DNA of 42,547 bases from Bacteroidales bacterium (GCA_017645925.1 JAGCNN010000110.1:1-42547); one strand, 5' to 3'. Shown: positions 32,929 through 41,845, numbered from the stretch's first letter. Translations and numbers: made by a program. The notes: generated by a model not told the origin, from the sequence alone.

Positions 32929-35579
32929 CAGTCGTGAGTTTGATTTAATTCTTCGGCACGGAACACATGTATAAAGCCTTTCAGGTGACGGGCTTCAAGT
33001 CCTGTCAACCTTTGCTCGTAAACCTCGCAAATGTAGAAATAAACGCCCGGAACTACAATCTTGCCTGTCATTCTGTTGCGTCCGTCCCACATTATATCGG
33101 GGTCGGTAGTCTCGAACATCACCTGCCCCCAACGGTTCATAATGGTCATTTCAACCTTCTCTACAAACTTGTACTCACCTATAGGATGATAAAAGTCGTT
33201 GATACCATCGCCATTGGGAGTGAACACGTTAGGCAAATTATAATAGGAACATTCGTCAACACATACAACCGCGGAACTTTCGCTGACATTGCCAAACGGA
33301 TCGGTAGCATTTACATAATAGCAGCCAGCCATCCTGTCGTCGGGATAATGCCTGAATTCAAAATTATTGCTGCTAAAAACCGAAAGCAACTGATATTCAC
33401 CATCAAGAACCGGCGTATAATACAAGGAAAATGTATTGACATCGTAATTGCAAGAGTCTGGCATCGACCATCTTATAAGATTATAGGCGGAATCGCACAC
33501 CGATGTAACAAAGATTTGCGGCCTGCATGGAGCAACGGTATCTACAGAAAATTTGCACACCTGCTGCGAAAGATTTTCAAGCGGTTCGGGAAAACCCGAC
33601 AGCGTATATCGTCCATACGACTTCACATAATAGCAGTATTCCCTGCCATTTTCCACATTGCTGTCAACAATATATCTTTCTGCGGTTGAGCCAACTAACT
33701 CATAAACATCGGCTACAGAATCGTATTTGTAGAACTCGTAGTTGTAATTTGTCCACGGCACATTGTTCCTAAGCCTTACCTTGACAGAACTTTCCTGCTG
33801 AACCAAATCTACAAACACTGACGAGGCAAAACTCGGTGTGCCTATCAGCACGCTTTGTCCATTCAAAGTACCATAAAAAGCAATCCTGTAGGTATATGGA
33901 TAATCTACCGTATTGACATTATTGTCAGTGTATTCAACATTTTCAATTCCATCAATTTCAGCCACTTGCTCAAAAGCCTCGCCCAAAAATCCACGCGAAC
34001 GGAAAAGAACATATTTGTAAGGCGCCGTAGTATTTTCAAGTTCCGACTCGTCAGGCTTCAACCATGCCACATAAATGCTTCCAGTTGCCCTGTCGGTCGA
34101 AACGACACTTACATTTGTCATAGTCGGCAAACCTCTCGACAACGAAGTACAGACTTCCTCCGAAGCATAACCTTCTGCACCATCGGGAAATACGGCACAA
34201 ACCATATAGCAATATTCGTGTCCCTGAGCAATGTCCCTGTCAATGTAAACCGTATTTGCAAGCCCATCAACATAGCCAACTTTCTCGTAGCCAGTTGACG
34301 AAGGCACTCCAGTCTGACAGAAATCGTGAACAAAACCAGACGGCTGAATTTTCCTGTAAACATTGTAGCCCACAACATTAGAGCATTGCGACTGCGACCA
34401 CGAAAGCGTTATATCCTGCAACGACGGCAAGGCTTGCAAGTTGTCAACAGCAGGACCAACCACAGTTATGTAGATACTCCGCAAATCAACCAAATTGACG
34501 ATTGGGTTCAAGTCCTGCGCCTTGATATTCAATATATAAGGCTGTTTCCTAACTATGTTGCAGCTTGTGTACCACTTGAAGATACCCTTTGCATAACCAG
34601 CCTGCGAGACTGTCTGTTCAAACCGTGCAGGTGCATCATCGCTTGCCACAAACGGAGCCCCGTATGCCGTCAGGATTATAGAATCGTTGTTGACATCACG
34701 CGCCTCAACATTGAAAATAAGAGCCTTACCAGCCTCAATGCAAATGCTGTCGTGATTGCCGTAAACGGTATCAAGTGCAACAAGGTCAATCTGCGGAATC
34801 GTATTTCCGCTATCATAGACCTCAATCTGCATATCACGGATAATCTCGCCAATCTTCACACCGTCACGCCATTCTTCAATAAGCATAGCCACATTGTAAA
34901 CGCCAACGAAAGCGGGAGTATTCCATATCAGGTCGCCAGTTATTTCGTCAACCCTAATGTAGTTTGTAGCAGCAGGATAGGTATAATTTGAAATCGGAAC
35001 GCCATTTTCCTCGCGGCAAGGCGTAATCTTGTACGAAAGGCTGTCGCCATCGGGATCGTAGGCACCGGGGTTATGCACAAACACCTGACCTACAGCAGCC
35101 TTATCGACTGGCGGCTGGGTTAGCACCGGAGTATTGTTCAAGCCAAGCGACGGATCGATTATCATCGTGGTGGAAATTGCAAAAAGCGTATTTACCGAAT
35201 TGGGGATATTGCTGACATTTGCATTTCTGTTAGGATCCTCAACCGTTATGCAAAAAACACCCGGACCGCCGTATGTATGCCTGCCCACATACTTGTTGCG
35301 CTTGTAGTAGTCGGGAAGACCAATTTCCTCGCAGCGCGGAAGCGTCGAAGTTGTGTTGTCGCCCCAATCTATGTCAAGTTCCGGACGGTCGGCAGTCCAG
35401 CCGGGACCTGTAGCCGTGTAGGTTATTACAGTTACCTCAAAGGTCAACGCCGAAATCTGCTTGTAGGTTATCTCCCCCGCCCTGTTGTGCGTGGCAAACG
35501 CCATGCACGGCAACAGCAGGATAGCGACAAGCAAAACCGCCGCAACGAACAAATTTCGGCAACAAACCTTTGTAGGCAT
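32928..35579 (-). CDS. Large secreted protein with type IX secretion C-terminal sorting domain (gliding-motility/CHU_C type)
   Basis: 883 residues. The N-terminal signal (LFVAAVLLVAILLLPCMAFA) is followed by AGEITYKQIS and PKD/cadherin-like segments such as ELDIDWGDNTTS and AYDPDGDSLSYKITPC. Several fibronectin-III-like domains occupy ~380-780 (e.g. ITLSWSQSQCSNVVGYNVYRK). The last ~90 residues carry LPNVFTPNGDGINDFYHP, IMNRWGQVMFET and MWDGRN ... VVPGVYFYICEV, the type B C-terminal domain for export by the PorSS/T9SS. It is probably secreted or attached at the cell surface. It starts three bases after the stop of the universal stress protein gene and overlaps the TPR gene. Confidence 0.92.
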   Translation of the reverse strand: MPTKVCCRNLFVAAVLLVAILLLPCMAFATHNRAGEITYKQISALTFEVTVITYTATGPGWTADRPELDIDWGDNTTSTLPRCEEIGLPDYYKRNKYVGRHTYGGPGVFCITVEDPNRNANVSNIPNSVNTLFAISTTMIIDPSLGLNNTPVLTQPPVDKAAVGQVFVHNPGAYDPDGDSLSYKITPCREENGVPISNYTYPAATNYIRVDEITGDLIWNTPAFVGVYNVAMLIEEWRDGVKIGEIIRDMQIEVYDSGNTIPQIDLVALDTVYGNHDSICIEAGKALIFNVEARDVNNDSIILTAYGAPFVASDDAPARFEQTVSQAGYAKGIFKWYTSCNIVRKQPYILNIKAQDLNPIVNLVDLRSIYITVVGPAVDNLQALPSLQDITLSWSQSQCSNVVGYNVYRKIQPSGFVHDFCQTGVPSSTGYEKVGYVDGLANTVYIDRDIAQGHEYCYMVCAVFPDGAEGYASEEVCTSLSRGLPTMTNVSVVSTDRATGSIYVAWLKPDESELENTTAPYKYVLFRSRGFLGEAFEQVAEIDGIENVEYTDNNVNTVDYPYTYRIAFYGTLNGQSVLIGTPSFASSVFVDLVQQESSVKVRLRNNVPWTNYNYEFYKYDSVADVYELVGSTAERYIVDSNVENGREYCYYVKSYGRYTLSGFPEPLENLSQQVCKFSVDTVAPCRPQIFVTSVCDSAYNLIRWSMPDSCNYDVNTFSLYYTPVLDGEYQLLSVFSSNNFEFRHYPDDRMAGCYYVNATDPFGNVSESSAVVCVDECSYYNLPNVFTPNGDGINDFYHPIGEYKFVEKVEMTIMNRWGQVMFETTDPDIMWDGRNRMTGKIVVPGVYFYICEVYEQRLTGLEARHLKGFIHVFRAEELNQTHD

Positions 35580-35582
35580 ATT

Positions 35583-36383
35583 TTAGTAGTTGAAGCCGCC
35601 AAGTTTAACTATATCAGTACGAGGATTTACGCACATTACAGGAATCTTCTTGCTAAGCTCGATGTTGCGCGGGTGCTTGATGCTAGTGAAAGCCTTCTTG
35701 TAATTCTCCGACATGTAGAGGACTAGGTCGGGAGAAACGCCTCGCATATAGTCGTAGATGTTGTCGTAGAAATCTTCCTCCGGAACACCCTCAACATCAA
35801 ATTCAATTGCATTGTCGGCAAACAAAGTGGTCGCAAATGCCAGATTGCTGTTGATGTCGGCCTGACGGCTATCGCTATTGGTCTTAGGGTAAACCACATA
35901 GACATGGCTTTCGAAAATAAGATTCAAATACTTAGCCCAGATGAACTTTGCACGCGATTTCTTGTCCCCATCAATCGGAATACAAATACGGTCGTACTCA
36001 CCGAAAGCCAATGGACTCTGTACCAGCACAAAAGGAACTTTTACAAACTTCTGTATCAGCTTCACTTGCTTCTCAATAGTCTTGATACCATGAACTCCCA
36101 TCACGGCAAGATAAGCATTCTGCTCAATTCCGTACTCATGGATAACATCAAATGGAGAACCTTTTCTTACCACTGTGGTAACTTTCTCATAGCCAGTTTC
36201 TTTCTTAAACTTTTCCGCAACCTTTTCAAGCTCTGCCTGCCATTCGTCAATCATCTTGTCCGAATCGGCAACGTAAAGAATATGAATAGGCAACTTCTCA
36301 AACTTGGCAATTTCATACGCATGATTAAGAGCAAAATTAGCCTCATTACTAAATTCGTAAGGAACTAAAACACATCTTTCCAT
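35583..36383 (-). CDS. Tandem universal stress protein (UspA family)
   Basis: 266 residues, two Usp-like halves. The first starts ERCVLVPYEFSNEANFALNHAYEIAKFEKLPIHILYVAD and has YLAVMGVHGIKTIEKQ. The second starts RICIPIDGDKKSRAKFIWAKYLNLIFESHVYVVYP, with PDLVLYMSEN and KKIPVMCVNP at the end. The ATP-binding G-2x-G-9x-G(S/T) motif is not well preserved, so nucleotide binding is uncertain. It is a stress-response or signalling protein of unknown partner, placed directly upstream of the secreted protein gene in a likely operon. Confidence 0.85.
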   Translation of the reverse strand: MERCVLVPYEFSNEANFALNHAYEIAKFEKLPIHILYVADSDKMIDEWQAELEKVAEKFKKETGYEKVTTVVRKGSPFDVIHEYGIEQNAYLAVMGVHGIKTIEKQVKLIQKFVKVPFVLVQSPLAFGEYDRICIPIDGDKKSRAKFIWAKYLNLIFESHVYVVYPKTNSDSRQADINSNLAFATTLFADNAIEFDVEGVPEEDFYDNIYDYMRGVSPDLVLYMSENYKKAFTSIKHPRNIELSKKIPVMCVNPRTDIVKLGGFNY

Positions 36384-36431
36384 ATACTAACAATTTTAAA
36401 ATATCCTTAACTAAAATAAACATTAAAATCG

Positions 36432-36439
36432 CAAATATA
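36432..36439 (-). promoter_or_regulatory. Promoter -7 box TATATTTG for the universal stress protein operon
   Basis: Exact TAnnTTTG match on the minus strand, giving a leader of about 45 nt before the ATG at 36383. Confidence 0.5.
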
Positions 36440-36513
36440 ACGATTTTTTCGCAATAATAAAACAGGAAAATGACGACTTTGTAAGAAATCGTCATGCTTC
36501 AATGCGTACACGC

Positions 36514-37476
36514 CTAATTATCAAAGTCTAAGCGAGGTACACAATTTTCAATTTTAACAGGAATAAAATCAAAAAATGCCGTATCTGCCGTTATCTCGGC
36601 TTCCACAACTGCCGCCCGCGTATTTATCGGCTTCTTCTGGTCGAAGATAAAATTGCCTATGCTATAGTAGATTGGCACTCCGCGATAAGTTTCAACCGTC
36701 TGCAGGCAATGCGGATGATGCCCCACAATGCAGTCGGCACCCGCCGCTACCAGCCTATGGGCATCGCGCACCTGATACCACGACGGCACTTCAACATGCT
36801 CCACACCCCAATGCAGCATTACAAATACAAAACATTTTGAATCAATGCGTTTAAGGCTGTCAATCTGCGATTCAATGACAGAAATTTCGCTTTCCGAAAC
36901 GCATGGAACGCTGTCAAGGTACTCCCAGTTTTCAGACGGCACACGCAAAGATGTTATCAAATAAACCTTGCGTGGTGTTTCGGCAAGCAACTGAGGCTCA
37001 ATGGATTCGGCAATACTCGTTCCATATCCCAATGGTATCATCCCATAGTTTCTAATCTGCTTTTCCGTGTCGGCAAGTCCACGGCGACCTTGGTCCATCG
37101 AATGGTTATTCGCCATATTCAGGTGTGTTATTTCATGATTGTACAAGGCTTGTAACCAATGCGGTTCGCCACGGAATATAAAGCGTTTGTTTATCGGAGA
37201 GACGATGCTCGTAGCAGGGCATTCCAGATTGCCAACAACAAAGTCGTTTGCCCCAAACAGCGAATCCATCTCAGGACAGAAAAGCGAATCCACGCCATGC
37301 CTTTCAATGAACTTGCGAACGCCCCTGTCAAGCAGAATGTCACCCGTGAAAGCTATGCGCAAGGTGTCGTAACGGGGTACGTTTTCCGCCTCTTTTTTGC
37401 ATGAAGCATTACTACAGCTGCAACAACACAACACACAAACAAACAACAAAATAGATAAGAAGGCACGACTTGTCAT
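36514..37476 (-). CDS. CapA-family (poly-gamma-glutamate synthesis type) metallophosphatase-fold lipoprotein
   Basis: 320 residues from MTSRAFLSILLFVCVLCCCSCS, a cysteine-rich lipoprotein signal. The CapA core is evident: IAFTGDILLDRGVRKFIE, FVVGNLECPATS, THLNMANNHSMDQGRRGL, FVMLHWGVEH, VAAGADCIVGHHPHCLQ and YYSIGNFIFDQ, the calcineurin-like metal ligands. CapA proteins take part in capsule or poly-gamma-glutamate handling; the activity in Bacteroidota lipoproteins is unknown. The start at 37476 is chosen because GGAAGG lies just before it, it begins the signal peptide and it follows the previous stop by 13 bases; a longer frame from 37569 overlaps that gene. Confidence 0.88.
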   Translation of the reverse strand: MTSRAFLSILLFVCVLCCCSCSNASCKKEAENVPRYDTLRIAFTGDILLDRGVRKFIERHGVDSLFCPEMDSLFGANDFVVGNLECPATSIVSPINKRFIFRGEPHWLQALYNHEITHLNMANNHSMDQGRRGLADTEKQIRNYGMIPLGYGTSIAESIEPQLLAETPRKVYLITSLRVPSENWEYLDSVPCVSESEISVIESQIDSLKRIDSKCFVFVMLHWGVEHVEVPSWYQVRDAHRLVAAGADCIVGHHPHCLQTVETYRGVPIYYSIGNFIFDQKKPINTRAAVVEAEITADTAFFDFIPVKIENCVPRLDFDN

Positions 37477-37489
37477 GCCTTCCTTTTTC

Positions 37490-37843
37490 TTATTTTTGAA
37501 CACTTGTTTCAATTGAAATAGTATCATTGTAGTATTTGTTGTAGAATCGCTTGAAACCCTCGACAGCATCAGCCATAGACCAGCTACCTTTGGCGTATCT
37601 GTTGAACAGCAAGGCCTTCAGGGAAATTGGCGTATTGTCGTGATTGCTGAACATTGCCAAACCTACGCGAGAATACTCGTTTATCATTTCAACAAACATT
37701 TTATCACCGCCATTGACAACATCGAAAGTCCAGCACTTTTCATAGAACCACAACATATCTTTATTCTGGTCTTTCCCTTCGTATGGACTTTCGTCTTCGC
37801 CTTTGTAGTAACGGCAGAATTGTAATAGGTCTTCTCGTGTCAT
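37490..37843 (-). CDS. Conserved hypothetical cytoplasmic protein
   Basis: 117 residues without signal peptide or membrane segment. Sequence features: MTREDLLQFCRYYKGEDESPY, MLWFYEKCWTFDV, MINEYSRVGLAMFSNHDNTPISLKALLFNRYAKGSWS and FKRFYNKYYND. The compact helix-rich pattern with many aromatic residues suggests a real, folded protein, but I do not recognise a family. It lies 13 bases upstream of the CapA-like gene and probably shares its transcript. Confidence 0.6.
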   Translation of the reverse strand: MTREDLLQFCRYYKGEDESPYEGKDQNKDMLWFYEKCWTFDVVNGGDKMFVEMINEYSRVGLAMFSNHDNTPISLKALLFNRYAKGSWSMADAVEGFKRFYNKYYNDTISIETSVQK

Positions 37844-37921
37844 AGCACATACATTTTACCGATTAGAACGCAATAGAAACATCTTGTACTTTTTAGTAAC
37901 AACTTTTTCTCAAATCGACTG

Positions 37922-40393
37922 TTAGCAACCGGAGCTATAGAATATTATTTCGTTGTCCTTAGGCAATTTGCAAGGAGCACAAAGTTCCTTTATCCATTCC
38001 GGCACACCATAACTCGGAGCTTCCTTCAGCATATCCTGCCACTCCTCGTCTGTCAGCCTTGGGTTGCCAAGTGGAACATCAAACTCCCTGTACGACAGCA
38101 CAGCGCCACGTGTCAGCCAAAGTTTTCCTTCAATCTCTACAATGACATAAATTGTGTTGACGTTTCCTGTTGCAGCATACATTATCGACTGGTCGGGATT
38201 GTTGCCAGAATTTGCGGTATAAACATCAGCAACGACAGCCACCTTGCGGTCGGCACCTTGTATTTCGTACCAGTCGTAAACCGGATTTTCCGCACCTGCA
38301 TTCAGCATGTCAAGCGTAAGCCATTCGTAGCTACTACCTATTAATTCAATCTGATTATACTCGTTTTCTGTCAGCTTTTTGCCAGCCAACTCCTTCTCGC
38401 TCACTGACTTCAAGAATTGAACCTTTTCGCGCATATCATCAGTAATATCCTTTGCCTTCGATGTTAGCATTCCATTGGCTTTCAGTACTTTCTCTGTCAT
38501 ATCAAGCAATTCAAGAGCCTTGTTCCAATATGCAAGATTTGGTTCAACATATCCGACAACAATAGGCTCAGGCAAATCCTCACCACCACCGCACTCGGCG
38601 CCCATAGGCTGTTCTCCGTACAATATGCAGTCGTGCTTTAGCTCAGCCCACGATGCAAGGGCAGCATTCATATTCTTCTTAGACCACTGGAAAGTCTTCA
38701 TGAAGTAAGGATGACGCGAATCCTTTTCCATCAAGGTATTGAGCGACTGCATCCACTTGTTGTACATCGAAGCATCCCAGTTGACAGTCTTCATGGTGTT
38801 CTTAACCCTATTGAAATCTGTAACATAGTCAGGCCACTTCTTATCTTCCTGATATTCATCAATCAAAACCTTGTAGGCATCGTCGCTACCGAAAGCAGCC
38901 AGTACATCAAGCCCCTTTGGCAATGCACGCATGGTAACCGGATGGGTAGAAACATCAACAAGTTCCTGAAGTATCTCATTGTCGGCAAGATACCTCTGCG
39001 GCATAAGGTTAATCTTATCCTTGCACGAAATAAGTTGCTTTGGCGAAATGCGGTTCTGCTGGTTTGCAATCTTCTGTATTACAGAGCGATACTTCTTAAG
39101 TTCCGAAGCATTGCCTATAATCTTTTCGGCTGTCAGGTTCGACTTTGTCATTTCCTGCGCAAGCTGCATTATCGACACATTGTCAGGCTCTCCAACTATG
39201 AAAGTAATAGGTTCAACTATACCTTTGTACCTTTTCTGCAGGTCGGCACTCTTCCTGATGACATCGGCGTTGACTATAGCCCTGCCGAACTGCACATCAT
39301 CATCCAGACAGAACGAAACATATTGGAACCACATCATCGACTTGAAGTAACGCTTGAAGGCATCGTCGCGAGTGTAGTGACCACGCGGGCGGAACAAACT
39401 ATACATAAATGGTGTTTCATGATATTCAAGAAAATCTGAACATTTATCATTTTCTGCAATTACATTTTCTATTTCAATGTCAAAATCCTTCTTGTATTTG
39501 GCAGGTACTTCATAATTCTTGTTGTCTGTCAGCAGGCTAAGACCTACTGCATAGAAAGTTGCATTGTATTCGGCTGCATCCTTTATTACGGGGTTGGAAG
39601 CGCTTTTTGCAATCTTCAGCATTTCGGAATGCATGGTGGTGGCAAAACTTTTCAGTTCGCCCATCAGCTTGGTCTGCTCAAGGTCGCGAAGCAGGAAATC
39701 GAAATACATGTGATACAACTGCAGGTACATGTCGGTGGTTACAAAGCTCGGAAAATCATGATAGTCGTTCTTCTCGTAAATGTGGAACAACTGCTCGTCA
39801 AGCCCTTCGACAATTGCAAAACCGTTCTTCGAAATCAAATCCTTAAACTCGTTTTCGGCATCTTCCATCTGGTAAATATTACAAACATTGTTGTAATTAA
39901 CGAGATAACCCTCAAGCGGATTGTAGTTCAACTTCTGCAACTCCTCCTCGCGAGCCTTGATTTTCTCAATAAACTTTTCCTGCTCGGGAGTATATTTCAC
40001 AACCACAGGATCTTCCCACGACTTCTCGACAGCGAGGTCAAAATACCATGTCGTAGCACAGTAAACATGTCTCAGAAAGGCATCCGTGAAGCAAAAGCCC
40101 TGCTGAGCTGCAAAGATGTTGCGCAAAATACGCAGGTCGGCAAGGTTCAACTGCGAAATGTCCATGTCCAAGTCAACATTGTCCTTCATATTTTCAATAT
40201 CGACATGGCAACCAGAAATATAAGTCGGCAAATCGCAGTCAAACGACATTTTCGGAGCATTTGGATCTTCCGCTTTTGCCGTTCCTTCGTGTCCAGCTGT
40301 TTCACCATCTTTGTTTTCACTGGACTTGCATCCAAAAAGCAGCATCAAAACAGCAATCATCATGCATAACGCACTAATACTAAATCTATTCAT
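37922..40393 (-). CDS. DUF3160 lipoprotein
   Basis: 823 residues from MNRFSISALCMMIAVLMLLFGC; the lipobox is LLFGC. After an acidic linker comes the large helical DUF3160 domain: GYLVNYNNVCNIYQ, YHDFPSFVTTDMYLQLYHMYFDFLLRDLEQ, SKNLTAEKIIG-like helices, QRYLADNEILQELVD, SRHPYFMKTFQWSKKNMNAALASWAELKHDCILYGEQ (noted here in parts), and a C-terminal KVAVVADVYTANSGN, YREFDVPLGNPRLTDEEWQ. The function of DUF3160 proteins is unknown; exported, membrane anchored by inference. An ATG at 40405 (MINNM) is also possible and would overlap the upstream gene by 11 bases. Confidence 0.85.
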   Translation of the reverse strand: MNRFSISALCMMIAVLMLLFGCKSSENKDGETAGHEGTAKAEDPNAPKMSFDCDLPTYISGCHVDIENMKDNVDLDMDISQLNLADLRILRNIFAAQQGFCFTDAFLRHVYCATTWYFDLAVEKSWEDPVVVKYTPEQEKFIEKIKAREEELQKLNYNPLEGYLVNYNNVCNIYQMEDAENEFKDLISKNGFAIVEGLDEQLFHIYEKNDYHDFPSFVTTDMYLQLYHMYFDFLLRDLEQTKLMGELKSFATTMHSEMLKIAKSASNPVIKDAAEYNATFYAVGLSLLTDNKNYEVPAKYKKDFDIEIENVIAENDKCSDFLEYHETPFMYSLFRPRGHYTRDDAFKRYFKSMMWFQYVSFCLDDDVQFGRAIVNADVIRKSADLQKRYKGIVEPITFIVGEPDNVSIMQLAQEMTKSNLTAEKIIGNASELKKYRSVIQKIANQQNRISPKQLISCKDKINLMPQRYLADNEILQELVDVSTHPVTMRALPKGLDVLAAFGSDDAYKVLIDEYQEDKKWPDYVTDFNRVKNTMKTVNWDASMYNKWMQSLNTLMEKDSRHPYFMKTFQWSKKNMNAALASWAELKHDCILYGEQPMGAECGGGEDLPEPIVVGYVEPNLAYWNKALELLDMTEKVLKANGMLTSKAKDITDDMREKVQFLKSVSEKELAGKKLTENEYNQIELIGSSYEWLTLDMLNAGAENPVYDWYEIQGADRKVAVVADVYTANSGNNPDQSIMYAATGNVNTIYVIVEIEGKLWLTRGAVLSYREFDVPLGNPRLTDEEWQDMLKEAPSYGVPEWIKELCAPCKLPKDNEIIFYSSGC

Positions 40394-40394
40394 A

Positions 40395-40913
40395 TTATTT
40401 ATCATTTAAAATTTCCATTGAGTCATCAAATCCAAAATCTCGGCAAAGATACCTAATAAATTCCACACCGAAAGAACCCCACTTGTATTCTGCCACCAAA
40501 AATTTTCCGTTCTGCTCCTCCTCCACACTGCGCAGCCTTGTTTCATGGTCAACCTGCACTACACGGAAATCAACAATTGGCTGCCCTAACCTCGACCCCA
40601 TCCACAGCGGACGCACCTTGCCTTTGACGTTGTGGAACATAAAAACCCGTTTGCGCACAACTGGGTCAAACCGAGTAGGCTTTTCCACTCCCACAACCGC
40701 ATCCACAATGCTGTCGCCGTCCATGTCGCCAGTGCAGAACCTATACACCGGAAAACGCAACTCCCACACATCGCGCGAGCTATCCGTCTCAAGCACAAGA
40801 TTATACAGGCTGTCGTTGACCATTTCAACCGAAAAACCGCCATTGTCGGCACTATGCACCGAACACGACACGACAAAAACCGAAAGCATCAATATCAAGA
40901 CTATACATCTCAT
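40395..40913 (-). CDS. Small lipoprotein with a DxDGDxxxD-type repeat motif
   Basis: 172 residues from MRCIVLILMLSVFVVSCS (lipobox VVSC). FCTGDMDGDSIVDAVVGVEK near residue 60 resembles a calcium-binding FG-GAP or dockerin-like loop. The rest is beta-rich, with FMFHNVKGKVRPLWMGS and FLVAEYKWGSFGVEFI. The start at 40913 is chosen over a longer frame from 41057, whose first ~48 codons are translated GAACCTTGAAC repeats (FKVQGSKFKVQ) and lie upstream of a TAACTTTG promoter box at 40934-40941. It ends one base before the DUF3160 start, so the two exported proteins form an operon. No named family recognised. Confidence 0.7.
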   Translation of the reverse strand: MRCIVLILMLSVFVVSCSVHSADNGGFSVEMVNDSLYNLVLETDSSRDVWELRFPVYRFCTGDMDGDSIVDAVVGVEKPTRFDPVVRKRVFMFHNVKGKVRPLWMGSRLGQPIVDFRVVQVDHETRLRSVEEEQNGKFLVAEYKWGSFGVEFIRYLCRDFGFDDSMEILNDK

Positions 40914-40933
40914 TAGCCACAAGCAAAACGATG

Positions 40934-40941
40934 CAAAGTTA
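40934..40941 (-). promoter_or_regulatory. Promoter -7 box TAACTTTG for the lipoprotein/DUF3160 operon
   Basis: Exact TAnnTTTG match on the minus strand, 20 bases upstream of the ATG at 40913, and downstream of the repeat block. Confidence 0.55.
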
Positions 40942-40992
40942 AAGATTTTAACCCACCAAAAAACTTTTGTCCCCAATTTTTTGTCAACTAAA

Positions 40993-41032
40993 AAACTTTG
41001 AACCTTGAACTTTGAACCTTGAACTTTGAACC
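40993..41032. repeat. Tandem GAACCTTGAACTTT repeat
   Basis: Alternating AACTTTGAACC and TTGAACTTTG units, a type of tandem common between genes of Bacteroidota. Related copies lie at 42290-42320 and 42381-42405, and a diverged one at 26500-26531. Confidence 0.8.
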
Positions 41033-41042
41033 CTAAACCTAG

Positions 41043-41119
41043 AAACGCCGCAGGCATTGAAACAGCGAAGCGAGAACGGCGAAGCCCTCAACGAAGTTAA
41101 ACGCCGCAGGCATTGAAAC
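41043..41119. repeat. Two 21-bp direct repeats (AAACGCCGCAGGCATTGAAAC)
   Basis: Copies at 41043-41063 and 41099-41119 are identical over 21 bases with a 56-base period (shown in two parts: AAACGCCGCAGG, CATTGAAAC). The second copy supplies the ATTG that could act as -33 for the rhodanese promoter. Confidence 0.75.
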
Positions 41120-41141
41120 TCAGAAACATTTATTACCTTTG
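41112..41141 (+). promoter_or_regulatory. Promoter of the rhodanese gene (ATTG ... TACCTTTG), possibly leaderless
   Basis: Exact -7 box TACCTTTG at 41134-41141, with ATTG at 41112-41115 18 bases upstream. Only five bases separate the box from the ATG at 41147, so transcription would start at or next to the start codon. Confidence 0.55.
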
Positions 41142-41146
41142 CCCCC

Positions 41147-41554
41147 ATGAAAACAAAATCAATCATAGCGCTAGTCGTAACAGCCGTAGCAATAGCGGCC
41201 GCAACATGCATAATAATTTTCAGCAACATGAACAGCAACTTTACCACCCTGAACGCCAGCGACTTCGAGCAGGCAATAACCGACAACCAAGTAATAATCG
41301 TAGATGTGCGCACAGCCGAAGAATACAGCGGCGGACATATCCACAACGCCATAAACATCGACGTAAAACGCGCAGGTTTCCTCTACGAAGCCGACGAAAA
41401 GCTCCCCAAGGACAAGACCATCGCCGTATATTGCCAAGGTGGAGTTCGCAGCCGCAAGGCAGCCTCCCTCCTCACCGACAACGGCTACACCGTCATCAAC
41501 CTCTCCGGTGGAATCTCCGAGTGGATGGCTGCCGGAAAAGAAACGGAGCAGTAA
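41147..41554 (+). CDS. Exported or membrane-anchored single-domain rhodanese
   Basis: 135 residues. The N-terminal segment IIALVVTAVAIAAATCIIIF is a membrane anchor or signal. The rhodanese domain follows: VIIVDVRTAEEYSGGHIHNAINI and the active-site loop VYCQGGVRSRKAA with catalytic Cys near residue 100, then LSGGISEWMAAG. It can transfer sulfane sulfur to a thiol or cyanide; the partner is unknown. It is followed by a noncoding repeat block and preceded by tandem repeats, with its own compact promoter. Confidence 0.92.
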   Translation: MKTKSIIALVVTAVAIAAATCIIIFSNMNSNFTTLNASDFEQAITDNQVIIVDVRTAEEYSGGHIHNAINIDVKRAGFLYEADEKLPKDKTIAVYCQGGVRSRKAASLLTDNGYTVINLSGGISEWMAAGKETEQ

Positions 41555-41573
41555 AAGAAAAGCATCACTGTAC

Positions 41574-41593
41574 AGCCGCAAAACTTTGCGGCT
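41574..41593. repeat. Palindrome AGCCGCAAAACTTTGCGGCT, copy 1
   Basis: 9-bp arms around AC, preceded by TGTAC and followed by CACCAAGTAAAGAC. An identical core recurs at 41754-41773. Confidence 0.8.
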
Positions 41594-41605
41594 CACCAAG
41601 TAAAG

Positions 41606-41624
41606 ACGTAAAACTTTGCGTCTC
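41606..41624. repeat. Imperfect palindrome GACGTAAAACTTTGCGTCT
   Basis: Variant of the same family (GTAAAGACG head, GACG/CGTC arms), just downstream of the first palindrome. Confidence 0.6.
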
Positions 41625-41753
41625 AATAAAAGACAACCCAAACAACTTTGGACAACACTGTGGTATCCGTATAGACGTTGCGCGCAACATCTCTACTATC
41701 AAAAAAAATGTTGTCCCTGTTGTCACTGTTGTCTTCCTTATAAAACATTGTAA

Positions 41754-41773
41754 AGCCGCAAAACTTTGCGGCT
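41754..41773. repeat. Palindrome AGCCGCAAAACTTTGCGGCT, copy 2
   Basis: Same 20 bases as 41574-41593, with the same following CACCAAGTAAAGAC, here headed by TTGTAA. Confidence 0.8.
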
Positions 41774-41800
41774 CACCAAGTAAAGACAAAAGACAACCTA

Positions 41801-41845
41801 AACAACTTTGGACAACATCTCTACTATCAAAAAAATGTTGTCCCT
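41801..41845. repeat. Hairpin GGACAACAT/ATGTTGTCC followed by tandem GTTGTC units
   Basis: Arms of 9 bp around a T/A-rich loop, followed by CTGTTGTCCTTGTTGTC. The related copy near 41650-41735 carries an extra insert between its arms. Confidence 0.6.

Noticed and set aside
40914..41057. N-terminal extension of the small lipoprotein (FKVQGSKFKVQ)
   Set aside because: It is a translation of the GAACCTTGAAC repeat and lies upstream of a TAACTTTG box; the lipoprotein signal starts at 40913.
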